Below, one piece after another: positions 7,106-14,306 of a stretch of 16,355 nucleotides of DNA. This DNA is from Lachnospiraceae bacterium. GTDB taxonomy: Bacteria; Bacillota; Clostridia; Lachnospirales; Lachnospiraceae. The first letter of the stretch is position 1; every line of letters begins with the position of its first letter. Location of the stretch: positions 1 to 16,355 of the forward strand of contig JAFPYK010000187.1 of assembly GCA_017412265.1 (NCBI GenBank). Reading direction: 5' to 3'. Made by a program: the position numbers and the translations under genes. The notes beneath the pieces are model-generated. The model saw only the letters and a program-made list of their open reading frames with translations, was not told the origin of the DNA and ran no database searches.

Positions 7106-8437
7106 TTATCCGAGGATGAAGTACAGCACCAGCGGGATTGCCAGGATGTACATACCCCAGTGAACCTGTTTGAACTTGCCGGTGCAGACCTTGATGAGGA
7201 TGTCAGCAAGGATACCGGCGGCGATACCGACTGCGATGGAAGCAGAGAAGGTACCGAACATGATCATAACGAAAGGTCCGAAAGCTTCGGTGAAATCGCT
7301 GAAGTCGATGTCCTTGACACCCTGGATCATCAGGAATCCGACGAAGATCAGAGCAGGACCGGTCGCAGCGTTGGGAACCATCAGTGCTAACGGAGAGAAG
7401 AAGATGAAGATCAGGAAGAGTACGCCGGTGGTCAGAGCCGTCATACCGGTACGTCCGCCTGCCTCAACACCGGAGGTGGACTCTACGTAGGTGGTGATGG
7501 TGGTGCAGCCGAAGCATGCGCCGACAACGGTACCGATGGCGTCAACTAAGAAAGGCTTCTCGATGCCGGGCAGGTTGCCGTTCTCATCCAGCATATGAGC
7601 GCGTCCGCCGACAGCAAGGACAGTGCCCAGGGTGGAGAAGAAGTCGCCGAAGAAGGCGATGAACATCAGGATGATGCCTTCTGCGTTGATGACAGACTTC
7701 AGATCGAAGTGGAAGATGACGTCTCCGATGGAGCTCATATCCGGGATCTTGGCAACCTGGCCGGGAAGAGTGGTAACTCCCAGCGGGATGCCGATGATGG
7801 TGATCACAACGATACCGATCAGGATCGCACCCTTGACCTTGAATGCGGTCAGGACACCGATGATTAAGAGGCCGGCCAGAGCAAGAAGGACCGTCTTGTC
7901 CTTGAAGTTGCCGATGGAAAGGCCGCTGGAGAAATCGCAGATGCCGGAGTTGGACAGTCCGAGATAGCCGATGAAGAAGCCGATCGAGGTGGAGATAGCC
8001 ACTTTGATGTTCTTCGGGATCATACGGACGATCAGGTCACGGATACCAAATACGGACAGGACGACGAAGACAATACCGGAAATCAGGATGATCGTCATCG
8101 CTGCTGCGTAGGAAAGAGAACCGCTCTGAACCAGGGAACCAAGAACGAAGTTGGTGCCCATACCGGTGGACAGCGCAAACGGGAAGTTCGCGTAGAAGGC
8201 CATCAGCAGAGTGATAATACCGGAAATCAGGGCTGTAAGGACCGTGATCGCTTCCTTGGTGACCATAACGCCTGCAACGTCGACAACGCCGGGATCCGGA
8301 CCGAAGCCGCAGATCGCGCCGGGCTGGGTTACCAGAACGTAAGCCATGGTCATGAAGGTGGTCAGACCTGCAATCAGCTCGATTTTCATCGTAGTGTTGC
8401 GCTCTTCAAACTTGAAGAACTTTGCAAGGTTTTTCAT
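7106..8437 (-). CDS. AzgA/COG2252-type purine permease (adenine/guanine/hypoxanthine)
   Basis: A 443-residue polytopic membrane protein with a dozen or more hydrophobic segments, of the NCS2-related AzgA-like group that imports purine bases by proton symport. Recognisable blocks are GLTTFMTMAYVLVTQP near the N terminus, FALSTGMGTNFVL, FFGDFFSTLGTVLAVGGR, and CTTITTYVESTSGVEAGGRTG, the last being the family signature around the substrate site. The open frame extends to 8494, but the extra 19 residues are polar and would lie in the leader across the palindrome. GGGAGG sits eight nt before ATG 8437, so I use that start. The gene precedes adenine deaminase, which favours adenine or hypoxanthine as substrate; the exact base specificity (PbuG- or PbuO-like) cannot be decided here. 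The coding sequence is visibly less GC-rich than its neighbours, consistent with codon bias of a well-expressed gene. Confidence 0.93.
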   Translation of the reverse strand: MKNLAKFFKFEERNTTMKIELIAGLTTFMTMAYVLVTQPGAICGFGPDPGVVDVAGVMVTKEAITVLTALISGIITLLMAFYANFPFALSTGMGTNFVLGSLVQSGSLSYAAAMTIILISGIVFVVLSVFGIRDLIVRMIPKNIKVAISTSIGFFIGYLGLSNSGICDFSSGLSIGNFKDKTVLLALAGLLIIGVLTAFKVKGAILIGIVVITIIGIPLGVTTLPGQVAKIPDMSSIGDVIFHFDLKSVINAEGIILMFIAFFGDFFSTLGTVLAVGGRAHMLDENGNLPGIEKPFLVDAIGTVVGACFGCTTITTYVESTSGVEAGGRTGMTALTTGVLFLIFIFFSPLALMVPNAATGPALIFVGFLMIQGVKDIDFSDFTEAFGPFVMIMFGTFSASIAVGIAAGILADILIKVCTGKFKQVHWGMYILAIPLVLYFILG

Positions 8438-8462
8438 ATAGATTTCCTCCCTTAGGATTGGA

Positions 8463-8479
8463 TTCCGATCGGATCGGAA
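8463..8479. promoter_or_regulatory. Perfect 17-bp palindrome in permease leader, candidate operator
   Basis: TTCCGATC-G-GATCGGAA is a perfect inverted repeat with 8-bp arms around one central base. It lies just downstream of the predicted permease start site and about 25 bp before the start codon. The one-base centre disfavours an RNA hairpin and favours binding of a dimeric repressor to DNA. The regulator is unknown. Confidence 0.5.
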
Positions 8480-8499
8480 CAATTGTTTTAACAAGGCAA

Positions 8500-8529
8500 A
8501 TTATAAACATTATGTAAAGTTGGCGTCAA
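8500..8529 (-). promoter_or_regulatory. Sigma-A-type promoter of the permease-ade unit
   Basis: On the minus strand, TTGACG (8524-8529, 5 of 6 matches) and a perfect TATAAT (8500-8505) are 18 bp apart. Transcription would begin near 8493, giving a leader of about 55 nt. That is too short for a purine riboswitch, and no such element is visible. Confidence 0.75.
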
Positions 8530-8607
8530 TGCAGGGGGTTATAGCGATTGCTAATAAAACTATCGTGAATTCCTAATAAGTCTCTGGTAATCGGCGGAGA
8601 CATTGTT

Positions 8608-8613
8608 TATAAT
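8608..8613 (+). promoter_or_regulatory. Predicted -10 box for the DUF5721-like gene
   Basis: A perfect TATAAT at 8608-8613 lies 33 bp before the chosen ATG at 8647; the -35 region (near TGGTAA, 8585-8590) is weak. Its position means a GTG at 8614 cannot be translated from this promoter, which supports the ATG at 8647. Confidence 0.45.
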
Positions 8614-8646
8614 GTGAAATGGACAGTAAATGAAAGGAAAAAACCG

Positions 8647-9066
8647 ATGATTTCCTATAAAATCATAGACACAGAGGAGTTCCTGCAAGGGCTTTTCCGG
8701 GAGGCCACCTGGGACAATTTCTTCTTCGTCCGGGCAGAATTTTCTTCTTTTGTGCGGGCGGAGCTGGCGGACGCCGGCGCGTGCAAGTGGGCGCAGGTGC
8801 GTCCCGTGGCCGCGATGCTGCTGGCGCAGGATGAGGAGGAGAAGGACTTCCAGGTGACGCTTAGGCCGGACTGGGACCTGTCCGGGAATGAGGTATTTCA
8901 CGGCGTGGAGCGGGTGTATCTTCACCTGCGCTTCGAGCGCGGGGAGGCCTGCGCGGTCACCGGGATTTCTTATGAAACCTTCGTGCCGGGCAAGACCGCG
9001 GAGCGCGAGTGGGACCGGCTCGCGGGGCTGTTCCTTAAGAAGAATCACATTGCATTTGAAGGGTAA
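8647..9066 (+). CDS. Small protein resembling DUF5721 family, function unknown
   Basis: A 139-residue acidic, soluble protein without signal peptide or membrane segment. Near the N terminus it has WDNFFFVRAEFSSFVRAEL, in the middle CKWAQVRPVAAMLL, and at the C terminus WDRLAGLFLKKNHIAFEG. From memory these match a family of uncharacterised Clostridia proteins (DUF5721), in which the DNF-LVEA-like start and FLKKQ-IAFEE-like end are conserved. The assignment needs a profile search. AAAGGA lies eight nt before ATG 8647; a GTG at 8614 in frame is rejected because it abuts the -10 box. The gene is divergent from the permease and sits 45 bp before pyrH on the same strand, so read-through into pyrH is likely. 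No catalytic motif is visible and I propose no function. Confidence 0.8.
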   Translation: MISYKIIDTEEFLQGLFREATWDNFFFVRAEFSSFVRAELADAGACKWAQVRPVAAMLLAQDEEEKDFQVTLRPDWDLSGNEVFHGVERVYLHLRFERGEACAVTGISYETFVPGKTAEREWDRLAGLFLKKNHIAFEG

Positions 9067-9078
9067 TCGTGGTAGACT
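9050..9078 (+). promoter_or_regulatory. Possible extended -10 promoter for pyrH
   Basis: TTGCAT (9050-9055), a 17-bp spacer ending in TGG, and TAGACT (9073-9078) fit an extended -10 promoter overlapping the 3' end of the upstream gene. An alternative reading, TTGAAG (9056-9061) with TAAAAC (9079-9084), is about as good. Either would give pyrH its own start site. Confidence 0.4.
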
Positions 9079-9111
9079 TAAAACGATAGTTTACCGAGGT
9101 GAGGAGGAAGC

Positions 9112-9816
9112 ATGAGCGAGTATAAGAGAGTGATGCTGAAGCTGTCCGGCGAGGCGCTGGCAGGCGAGAAGCATACCGGATTTGATGAGAAAACCTGTCT
9201 GATGGTGGCGCGCCAGGTTAAGACCCTGACGGATGAAGGAGTCGAGGTCGGGATCGTGATCGGCGGAGGCAACTTCTGGAGGGGCCGGACGAGCGAGACG
9301 ATCGACCGCACGAAGGCGGACCAGATCGGGATGCTTGCGACCGTGATGAACTGCATCTATGTCTCGGAGATTTTCCGGTTCGCGGGGATGAAGACCGAGA
9401 TCTTCACACCGTTCGCGGTGGGCAGCATGACGAAGCTCTTCTCGAAGGACGCGGCGAATGACGCGTTTGCGGCCGGCAAGGTGGTATTCTTCGCGGGCGG
9501 CACGGGACATCCGTATTTCTCGACGGATACCGGCGTCGTGCTCCGGGCGATCGAGATGGAGGCGGACGTGATCCTGCTGGCGAAGGCGATCGACGGCGTC
9601 TATGACAGCGACCCGAAGATCAATCCGGCGGCGGTCCGCTATGATGTGCTTCCGATCGAGGAAGTGGTGGAGAAGAAGCTTGCGGTCATCGACCTGACCG
9701 CGTCCATGATGTGCATGGAGAACCATCTGCCGCTTCTGGTATTCTCACTGAATGAGAAGGACAGCATCGTGCTTGCGGTGCAGGGGAAAGTAAACGGTAC
9801 GAGAGTTACCGCCTGA
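9112..9816 (+). CDS. pyrH: UMP kinase (uridylate kinase)
   Basis: A 234-residue cytoplasmic enzyme that phosphorylates UMP to UDP with ATP, feeding all pyrimidine nucleotides and UDP-sugars for the cell wall. It belongs to the amino-acid-kinase fold and works as a hexamer in characterised bacteria. Motifs seen: KLSGEAL (10-16, phosphate binding), GGGNFWRG (51-58), DRTKADQIGMLATVMN (65-80) and GGTGHPYFSTDT (129-140, UMP/ATP site). Length is normal for the family. A strong GAGGAGG ribosome-binding site precedes ATG 9112. The next gene is frr, 25 bp downstream, the common pyrH-frr pairing in bacteria. The rpsB-tsf pair that often precedes pyrH is absent here. Confidence 0.97.
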   Translation: MSEYKRVMLKLSGEALAGEKHTGFDEKTCLMVARQVKTLTDEGVEVGIVIGGGNFWRGRTSETIDRTKADQIGMLATVMNCIYVSEIFRFAGMKTEIFTPFAVGSMTKLFSKDAANDAFAAGKVVFFAGGTGHPYFSTDTGVVLRAIEMEADVILLAKAIDGVYDSDPKINPAAVRYDVLPIEEVVEKKLAVIDLTASMMCMENHLPLLVFSLNEKDSIVLAVQGKVNGTRVTA

Positions 9817-9841
9817 GAGATATATCAGTACAAGGAGGAGA

Positions 9842-10402
9842 ATGATGAACAGCGCAGTGATTGACAATTGTGAAGAGAGAATGACCAAGACTCTGGCTGC
9901 TCTGGACAGCGAATATAACACGATCCGTGCCGGCCGGGCGAATCCGCATGTTCTGGACAAGATCAAGGTGGATTACTACGGCGTGGCGACGCCGATCCAG
10001 TCCGTGGCCAACATCTCTGTCCCCGAGGCGAGGATGATCCAGATCCAGCCCTACGAGCCGTCTCTGGTGAAGGCCATCGAGAAGGCGATCCATATGTCGG
10101 AGCTGGGCATCAACCCCAGCAATGACGGCAGAATCATCCGCCTGATCTTCCCGGAGCTCACCGAGGAGCGCAGAAAGGAACTGGTCAAGGACGTCAAGAA
10201 GAAGGGCGAGGGCGCGAAGGTCGCGGTCCGCAACATCCGCCGGGACGGTATGGATACGCTGAAGAAGCAGAACAAGAATTCCGAGATCTCGGAGGATGAG
10301 AGAAAGGAACTCGAGGAGAAGCTTCAGAAGTCCACGGATAAGTTTATCGAGAAGGTGGACCAGGCGATCGAGGCGAAGTCCAAGGAGATTATGACGGTCT
10401 GA
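9842..10402 (+). CDS. frr: Ribosome recycling factor
   Basis: A 186-residue cytoplasmic factor that splits post-termination ribosomes together with EF-G. The three-helix bundle has the family blocks ERMTKTLAALDSEYNTIRAGRANPHVLDKIKVDYYG, PIQSVANISVPEARMIQIQPYE and LTEERRKELVKDVKKKGEGAKVAVRNIRRD, and a typical C terminus (KFIEKVDQAIEAKSKEIM). Length matches the usual 185. Two adjacent ATGs (9842 and 9845) compete. AAGGAGG at 9832-9838 is three nt from the first and six from the second, so the second may be the real start and the product one residue shorter. It follows pyrH by 25 bp and precedes uppS by 97 bp, a gap holding a hairpin. Confidence 0.97.
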   Translation: MMNSAVIDNCEERMTKTLAALDSEYNTIRAGRANPHVLDKIKVDYYGVATPIQSVANISVPEARMIQIQPYEPSLVKAIEKAIHMSELGINPSNDGRIIRLIFPELTEERRKELVKDVKKKGEGAKVAVRNIRRDGMDTLKKQNKNSEISEDERKELEEKLQKSTDKFIEKVDQAIEAKSKEIMTV

Positions 10403-10430
10403 CGCTTAAGCAGAGAGAAAAGTGAGGGAA

Positions 10431-10469
10431 GGGGCGTATCGGATCCGGAAAACGCCGGAGGTACGCCTC
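10431..10469 (+). other. Two-tier hairpin between frr and uppS
   Basis: Outer arms GGGGCGTA (10431-10438) and TACGCCTC (10462-10469) pair over 8 bp with one G-U; inner arms TCCGG (10444-10448) and CCGGA (10455-10459) pair perfectly around a 6-nt loop. The following sequence is T-rich but interrupted. It may be a weak terminator or a stabilising/processing structure dividing the translation genes from the envelope genes. No obvious promoter is seen between it and uppS. Confidence 0.55.
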
Positions 10470-10499
10470 TTGCTGTGTTATTAGGAAAGGACGGAGCAG

Positions 10500-11213
10500 A
10501 TGGGCGAGAAGAAGATTCCGAGACATGTGGCGGTGATCCTGGACGGCAACGGGCGATGGGCGAAGAAGAAGGGGCGGCCCCGGACCTTCGGCCATGTGCA
10601 GGGGGCGAAGACCCTGGAGGCGATGTGCGAGACGTTCTGGAACCATGGGATCGAGTATCTGACGGTCTATGCATTTTCTACCGAGAACTGGAAACGATCC
10701 GAGGAAGAGGTGGGGATGCTGATGAACCTGCTTCGGGAGTATATGAAGAATGCGATCCGCCGGGCCGTGGACAACAACATGAAGGTGCGGGTGATCGGGG
10801 ATCTGTCGCGCCTTGCGCCGGACCTGCAGGAGAGCATCCACGCGCTCGAGAGGGCGTCGGATACGAATACGGGGCTCAAGTTCACAATCGCGATCAATTA
10901 CGGCGGCCGGGACGAGATCACCCGGGCGGTGCGAAGGCTCGCCGCGCAGGCGGCTGAGGGGGCGCTGCGGCCGGAGGAGATCACGGAGCAGATGATCTCG
11001 GAGAGCCTGGATACGGCGGGCATGCCGGACCCGGATCTGCTGATCCGGACCAGCGGGGAAGAGCGGCTGTCGAATTTCCTTCCCTGGCAGCTGGCTTACA
11101 CGGAGTTTTATTTCACTCCGGTTCTCTGGCCGGATTTCGATGAGGATGAACTGGTCAGGGCGATTGACTATTATAACGGAAGAGACCGTCGCTTCGGCGG
11201 CGTTCATGAATAA
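10500..11213 (+). CDS. uppS: Undecaprenyl diphosphate synthase (cis-prenyltransferase)
   Basis: A 237-residue enzyme that adds isopentenyl diphosphate units to farnesyl diphosphate in cis, making the undecaprenyl carrier for peptidoglycan and other wall polymers. All cis-prenyltransferase regions are present: HVAVILDGNGRWAKKKG (9-25, with catalytic D15), GH at 31-32, YAFSTENWKR (57-66), INYGGRDEI (132-140) and LLIRTSGEERLSNFLPWQ (180-197). Length is typical. ATG 10500 has an AAAGGA about seven nt upstream. It is followed 33 bp later by cdsA, the classic uppS-cdsA pair, and its substrate comes from the pathway of dxr and ispG downstream. Confidence 0.97.
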   Translation: MGEKKIPRHVAVILDGNGRWAKKKGRPRTFGHVQGAKTLEAMCETFWNHGIEYLTVYAFSTENWKRSEEEVGMLMNLLREYMKNAIRRAVDNNMKVRVIGDLSRLAPDLQESIHALERASDTNTGLKFTIAINYGGRDEITRAVRRLAAQAAEGALRPEEITEQMISESLDTAGMPDPDLLIRTSGEERLSNFLPWQLAYTEFYFTPVLWPDFDEDELVRAIDYYNGRDRRFGGVHE

Positions 11214-11246
11214 ACCGGGGGCTTCGGCCGCGGATTGGAGAGGAAT

Positions 11247-12071
11247 ATGAAGTCGTTTTGGATAAGGCTGCGCAGCAGCGTGATATTGATGGCAGTGACC
11301 ATCGCTTCCATGGTTCTGGGAGGATGGGTGCTCTGGAGCGTGCTGCTGCTGGTGTCTCTTGTGGGCATGTTCGAGCTGTGCCGCGTGGTGTCGATGGAGA
11401 AGACCGTTCCGGCCGTCATCGGCTATCTTGCGTGCATCGGCTACTATGTGATGATTGCCCTCGGGGTTCTGAAGATGCAGACGCTTCTGGCGTTCCTGAT
11501 CGGGTTCTTCCTGATCCTGATGACGTCTTATGTCCTGTGTTTCCCGAAGCATTCGTTTGAGAAGGTGAACACGGTCTTCTTCGGATTCTTCTACGCGGCG
11601 GTGATGCTTTCCTTCATTTACCAGGTGCGTGTGATGCCTTCGGGCGCCTATCTGGTCTGGCTGATCTTCGTGGGCTCCTGGGGCGCGGATACCTGCGCCT
11701 ACTGTGTGGGAATGCTCTTCGGCAAGCATAAGCTGACCGGCAACCTGCACATCTTAAGCCCGAACAAGTCCATCGAGGGCTGTATCGGCGGCGTGATCGG
11801 GGCGGCCCTGATCGGCGTGATCTACGGGGCGGTGTTCGCTCCGCATCTGAGCCTGGTGACCGATCCGGTCGCGGGGTGCGCGCTGCTGGGCGGCGCCTCC
11901 GCGGTTCTCTCCGAGGTGGGAGACCTCGCGGCTTCGGCGATCAAGAGAGATCACGGCATCAAGGATTACGGCAACCTGATTCCCGGCCACGGAGGGATCC
12001 TGGACCGGTTTGATTCGATTATATTTACGGCGCCTGTGGTGTTCCTGCTGCTGAACTTCCTGATTCAGTGA
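11247..12071 (+). CDS. cdsA: Phosphatidate cytidylyltransferase (CDP-diacylglycerol synthase)
   Basis: A 274-residue integral membrane enzyme that makes CDP-diacylglycerol from phosphatidate and CTP, the branch point for phosphatidylglycerol and cardiolipin. Hydrophobic segments lie near 12-45, 54-72, 78-98, 108-126, 134-155, 180-197, 206-224 and 258-273. The CdsA signature is complete: SPNKSIEG (171-178), then S230-x2-K-R (to 234), K239-D240, H248-G-G and D253-R-F-D256, the last carrying the metal-binding aspartates. A TTG four codons upstream (11235) is in frame, but GGAGAGG lies just before ATG 11247, so I choose the ATG. dxr starts 22 bp downstream. Confidence 0.95.
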   Translation: MKSFWIRLRSSVILMAVTIASMVLGGWVLWSVLLLVSLVGMFELCRVVSMEKTVPAVIGYLACIGYYVMIALGVLKMQTLLAFLIGFFLILMTSYVLCFPKHSFEKVNTVFFGFFYAAVMLSFIYQVRVMPSGAYLVWLIFVGSWGADTCAYCVGMLFGKHKLTGNLHILSPNKSIEGCIGGVIGAALIGVIYGAVFAPHLSLVTDPVAGCALLGGASAVLSEVGDLAASAIKRDHGIKDYGNLIPGHGGILDRFDSIIFTAPVVFLLLNFLIQ

Positions 12072-12093
12072 CGGCAGGCGGGCGCAAGGGGGT

Positions 12094-13239
12094 ATGACAG
12101 TGAAGAAGATATCGGTACTCGGCTCGACCGGGTCGATCGGAACCCAGACGCTGCAGGTCGTGCGGGATCATGAGGATCTGTGCGTGACCGCGCTGGCGGC
12201 GGGGTCCAATGTAGAGAAGATCAAGGAGCAGATTGAGGAATTCCGGCCGGCGCTTGCCTGTCTGTATGACGAGGAGAAGGCGAAGGAGCTTAGGGAGGCC
12301 TGCCGGCACCTGCCGGTGAAGATTGTCTCGGGCATGGAAGGCCTGATCGAATGCGCGACGCAGCCGGAGGCGGAGATCGTCCTCGGGGCGATTGTCGGGA
12401 TGATCGGCATCGTTCCGACGATCGAGGCGATCAAGGCGGGCAAGGATATCGCGCTGGCGAACAAGGAGACTCTGGTCTGCGCGGGCCATCTGATCGTGCC
12501 GCTCGCGAAGGAGAAGGGGGTCTCGCTGCTGCCGGTGGATTCGGAGCATTCGGCTATCTTCCAGGTGCTTCACGGCGAGGAGAAGCGGGAGATCCACAAG
12601 ATCCTGCTGACCGCGTCCGGCGGGCCGTTCCGGGGCAAGACTCTGGACGAGCTGCGGGGCGTCCGCGTGGAGGACGCGCTGCGCCACCCGAACTGGGCGA
12701 TGGGACCGAAGATTACCATCGATTCGTCTACGATGGTGAATAAGGGCCTGGAGGTGATGGAGGCCCGGTGGCTGTTTGACGTGGATTTTGACCAGATCCA
12801 GGTCGTGGTGCAGCCGCAGAGCATCATCCATTCCATGGTGGAGTTTGAGGACGGGGCAGTGCTCGCGCAGCTGGGCGTCCCGGATATGCGCCTGCCGATT
12901 CAGTATGCCCTGTATTACCCGCACCGGGTGTATCTGCCCGGGGAGCGGCTGGATTTTACGAAGCTGACACAGATTACATTTGAGAAACCGGATCCGGTGA
13001 ACTTCCCGGGACTGCGGCTGGCCTATGAGGCCGGACGGCGGGGCGGCAGCATGCCGACGGTGTTTAACGCGGCCAATGAGGCGGCGGTGGCGCGGTTCCT
13101 GCACCGTGAGATCGGATATACCGAGATCGCGGAGAAGATCGAGGCGGCCATGCAGGCGCACCGGGTGATCGAGAACCCGACGGTGGAAGAGATTCTTGCG
13201 GCGGAGAAGGAAGCCGGGGAACTGGTGAAGAGAGGATAA
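12094..13239 (+). CDS. dxr: 1-deoxy-D-xylulose 5-phosphate reductoisomerase
   Basis: A 381-residue cytoplasmic enzyme that converts DXP to 2-C-methyl-D-erythritol 4-phosphate with NADPH, the first committed step of the MEP isoprenoid pathway and the target of fosmidomycin. The NADPH loop is GSTGSIG (10-16). The metal ligands are in LPVDSEHSAIFQ (146-157; D149, E151) and at E220 of the TIDSSTMVNKGLEVMEA block (208-224). The catalytic loop HPNWAMGPK (198-206) and the LTASGGPF block (172-179) are intact. Length is normal (about 380-400). rseP begins 6 bp after the stop, so coupling is tight. ispG of the same pathway lies one gene downstream. Confidence 0.98.
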   Translation: MTVKKISVLGSTGSIGTQTLQVVRDHEDLCVTALAAGSNVEKIKEQIEEFRPALACLYDEEKAKELREACRHLPVKIVSGMEGLIECATQPEAEIVLGAIVGMIGIVPTIEAIKAGKDIALANKETLVCAGHLIVPLAKEKGVSLLPVDSEHSAIFQVLHGEEKREIHKILLTASGGPFRGKTLDELRGVRVEDALRHPNWAMGPKITIDSSTMVNKGLEVMEARWLFDVDFDQIQVVVQPQSIIHSMVEFEDGAVLAQLGVPDMRLPIQYALYYPHRVYLPGERLDFTKLTQITFEKPDPVNFPGLRLAYEAGRRGGSMPTVFNAANEAAVARFLHREIGYTEIAEKIEAAMQAHRVIENPTVEEILAAEKEAGELVKRG

Positions 13240-13245
13240 GGCGGG

Positions 13246-14286
13246 ATGAATATACTGATTGCAATTCTGGTGTTCGGACTGCTGATCTTTATCCATGAGT
13301 TCGGGCATTTCCTGGCGGCGAAGGCCGGCGGGGTGAAGGTGATTGAATTCGCGCTCGGCATGGGGCCGAGGCTGGCTTCTTTTGAGAAGGGCGGGACGCA
13401 GTTCTCGCTGCGGCTGCTGCCGATCGGCGGCTTCTGCTCGATGCTGGGAGAGGACGAGGTGAACGACGATCCGGACGCATTTAACAACAAGAGTGTCTGG
13501 ACGAGGCTGATGGTGGTGGCAGCGGGACCGGTCTTTAACTTCCTGCTGGCCTTCCTGCTCTCGTTGATCCTCATCGGGGCCGTGGGCTATGATCCCGCGG
13601 TGGTCACGGCGGTCGAGCCGGGCATGCCGATGGCGGAGGCCGGCATCCGGGACGGTGATATCATCACGTCCCTGAACGGGCACGCGGTGACATTTTCCAG
13701 AGAGCTCAGCTCGGACCTGATGGTGGATCCGCTGACGGAGAAGCCGGTGCAGCTGGGCATCCGCCGGGGGGAGGAGAAGCTTCAGTTTACCGTGACGCCG
13801 GTGAAGGACGGGGACGTCTACCGGCTGGGATTCTCGTATTACCTGAACCAGCGGGTGAAGACCGGCTTCGGGCGGACCATCCTGTATTCGTTTAAGGAAG
13901 TGGGCTTCCAGATTGAAAATGTGATCCGAAGCATCGGCCTGATCGTGCGCGGCCGGGTGAGTGCCGGGGAGATCTCCGGGCCGGTCGGCATCGTGGGCAT
14001 CATCGGGGAGACGGTGGAGGAGACCAGCAAGGAGGGCTTCCTGACCGTCCTGCTCAATATCATGAATATCGCGATCCTGCTCAGCGCGAACCTGGGTGTC
14101 ATGAACCTGCTCCCGATTCCGGCGCTGGACGGCGGGCGCCTGCTCTTCCTGATCATCGAGCTGGTGCGCCGCAAGCCTCTGGATAAGGAGAAGGAGGGCC
14201 TGGTTCACACGATCGGCTTCATCATCCTGCTGATCCTGATGGCCCTGGTGTTCTTTAACGATATTCTGAAACTGTTTCGCGGCTGA
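13246..14286 (+). CDS. rseP: RIP-type site-2 zinc metalloprotease (RseP family)
   Basis: A 346-residue membrane protease of family M50, which cuts transmembrane segments such as those of anti-sigma factors and leftover signal peptides. The first membrane helix carries HEFGH (17-21), with H17, H21 and E18 forming the zinc site. The third ligand is D295 in NLLPIPALDGGRL. A single PDZ domain spans about 116-190, and further membrane segments lie near 92-113, 265-287 and 323-343. The SGPVGI block (245-250) typical of the family is present. ATG 13246 is six bp after the dxr stop. The dxr-rseP order is widespread in bacteria. Its substrate in this organism is not visible; an RasP-like role is the best guess. 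Confidence 0.95.
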   Translation: MNILIAILVFGLLIFIHEFGHFLAAKAGGVKVIEFALGMGPRLASFEKGGTQFSLRLLPIGGFCSMLGEDEVNDDPDAFNNKSVWTRLMVVAAGPVFNFLLAFLLSLILIGAVGYDPAVVTAVEPGMPMAEAGIRDGDIITSLNGHAVTFSRELSSDLMVDPLTEKPVQLGIRRGEEKLQFTVTPVKDGDVYRLGFSYYLNQRVKTGFGRTILYSFKEVGFQIENVIRSIGLIVRGRVSAGEISGPVGIVGIIGETVEETSKEGFLTVLLNIMNIAILLSANLGVMNLLPIPALDGGRLLFLIIELVRRKPLDKEKEGLVHTIGFIILLILMALVFFNDILKLFRG

Positions 14287-14306
14287 GCCGCAGGGGAGGA
14301 TTGTGC

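Noticed and set aside
7106..8437. Permease gene as a recent horizontal acquisition because of its lower GC content
   Set aside because: The difference fits the codon bias of a well-expressed membrane protein. There are no flanking mobile elements, and it sits in a sensible operon with ade.
8438..8530. Purine riboswitch upstream of the permease
   Set aside because: The leader after the predicted promoter is about 55 nt, too short for the three-way-junction aptamer, and the conserved loop sequences are not seen.
8614..8646. GTG start for the DUF5721-like gene
   Set aside because: It directly follows the TATAAT box, so the transcript would begin after it; AAAGGA is well placed for ATG 8647.
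10389..11750. A 453-codon minus-strand frame opposite uppS and cdsA
   Set aside because: Same His/Arg/Gln-rich composition, antisense to certain genes, and no ribosome-binding site worth noting.
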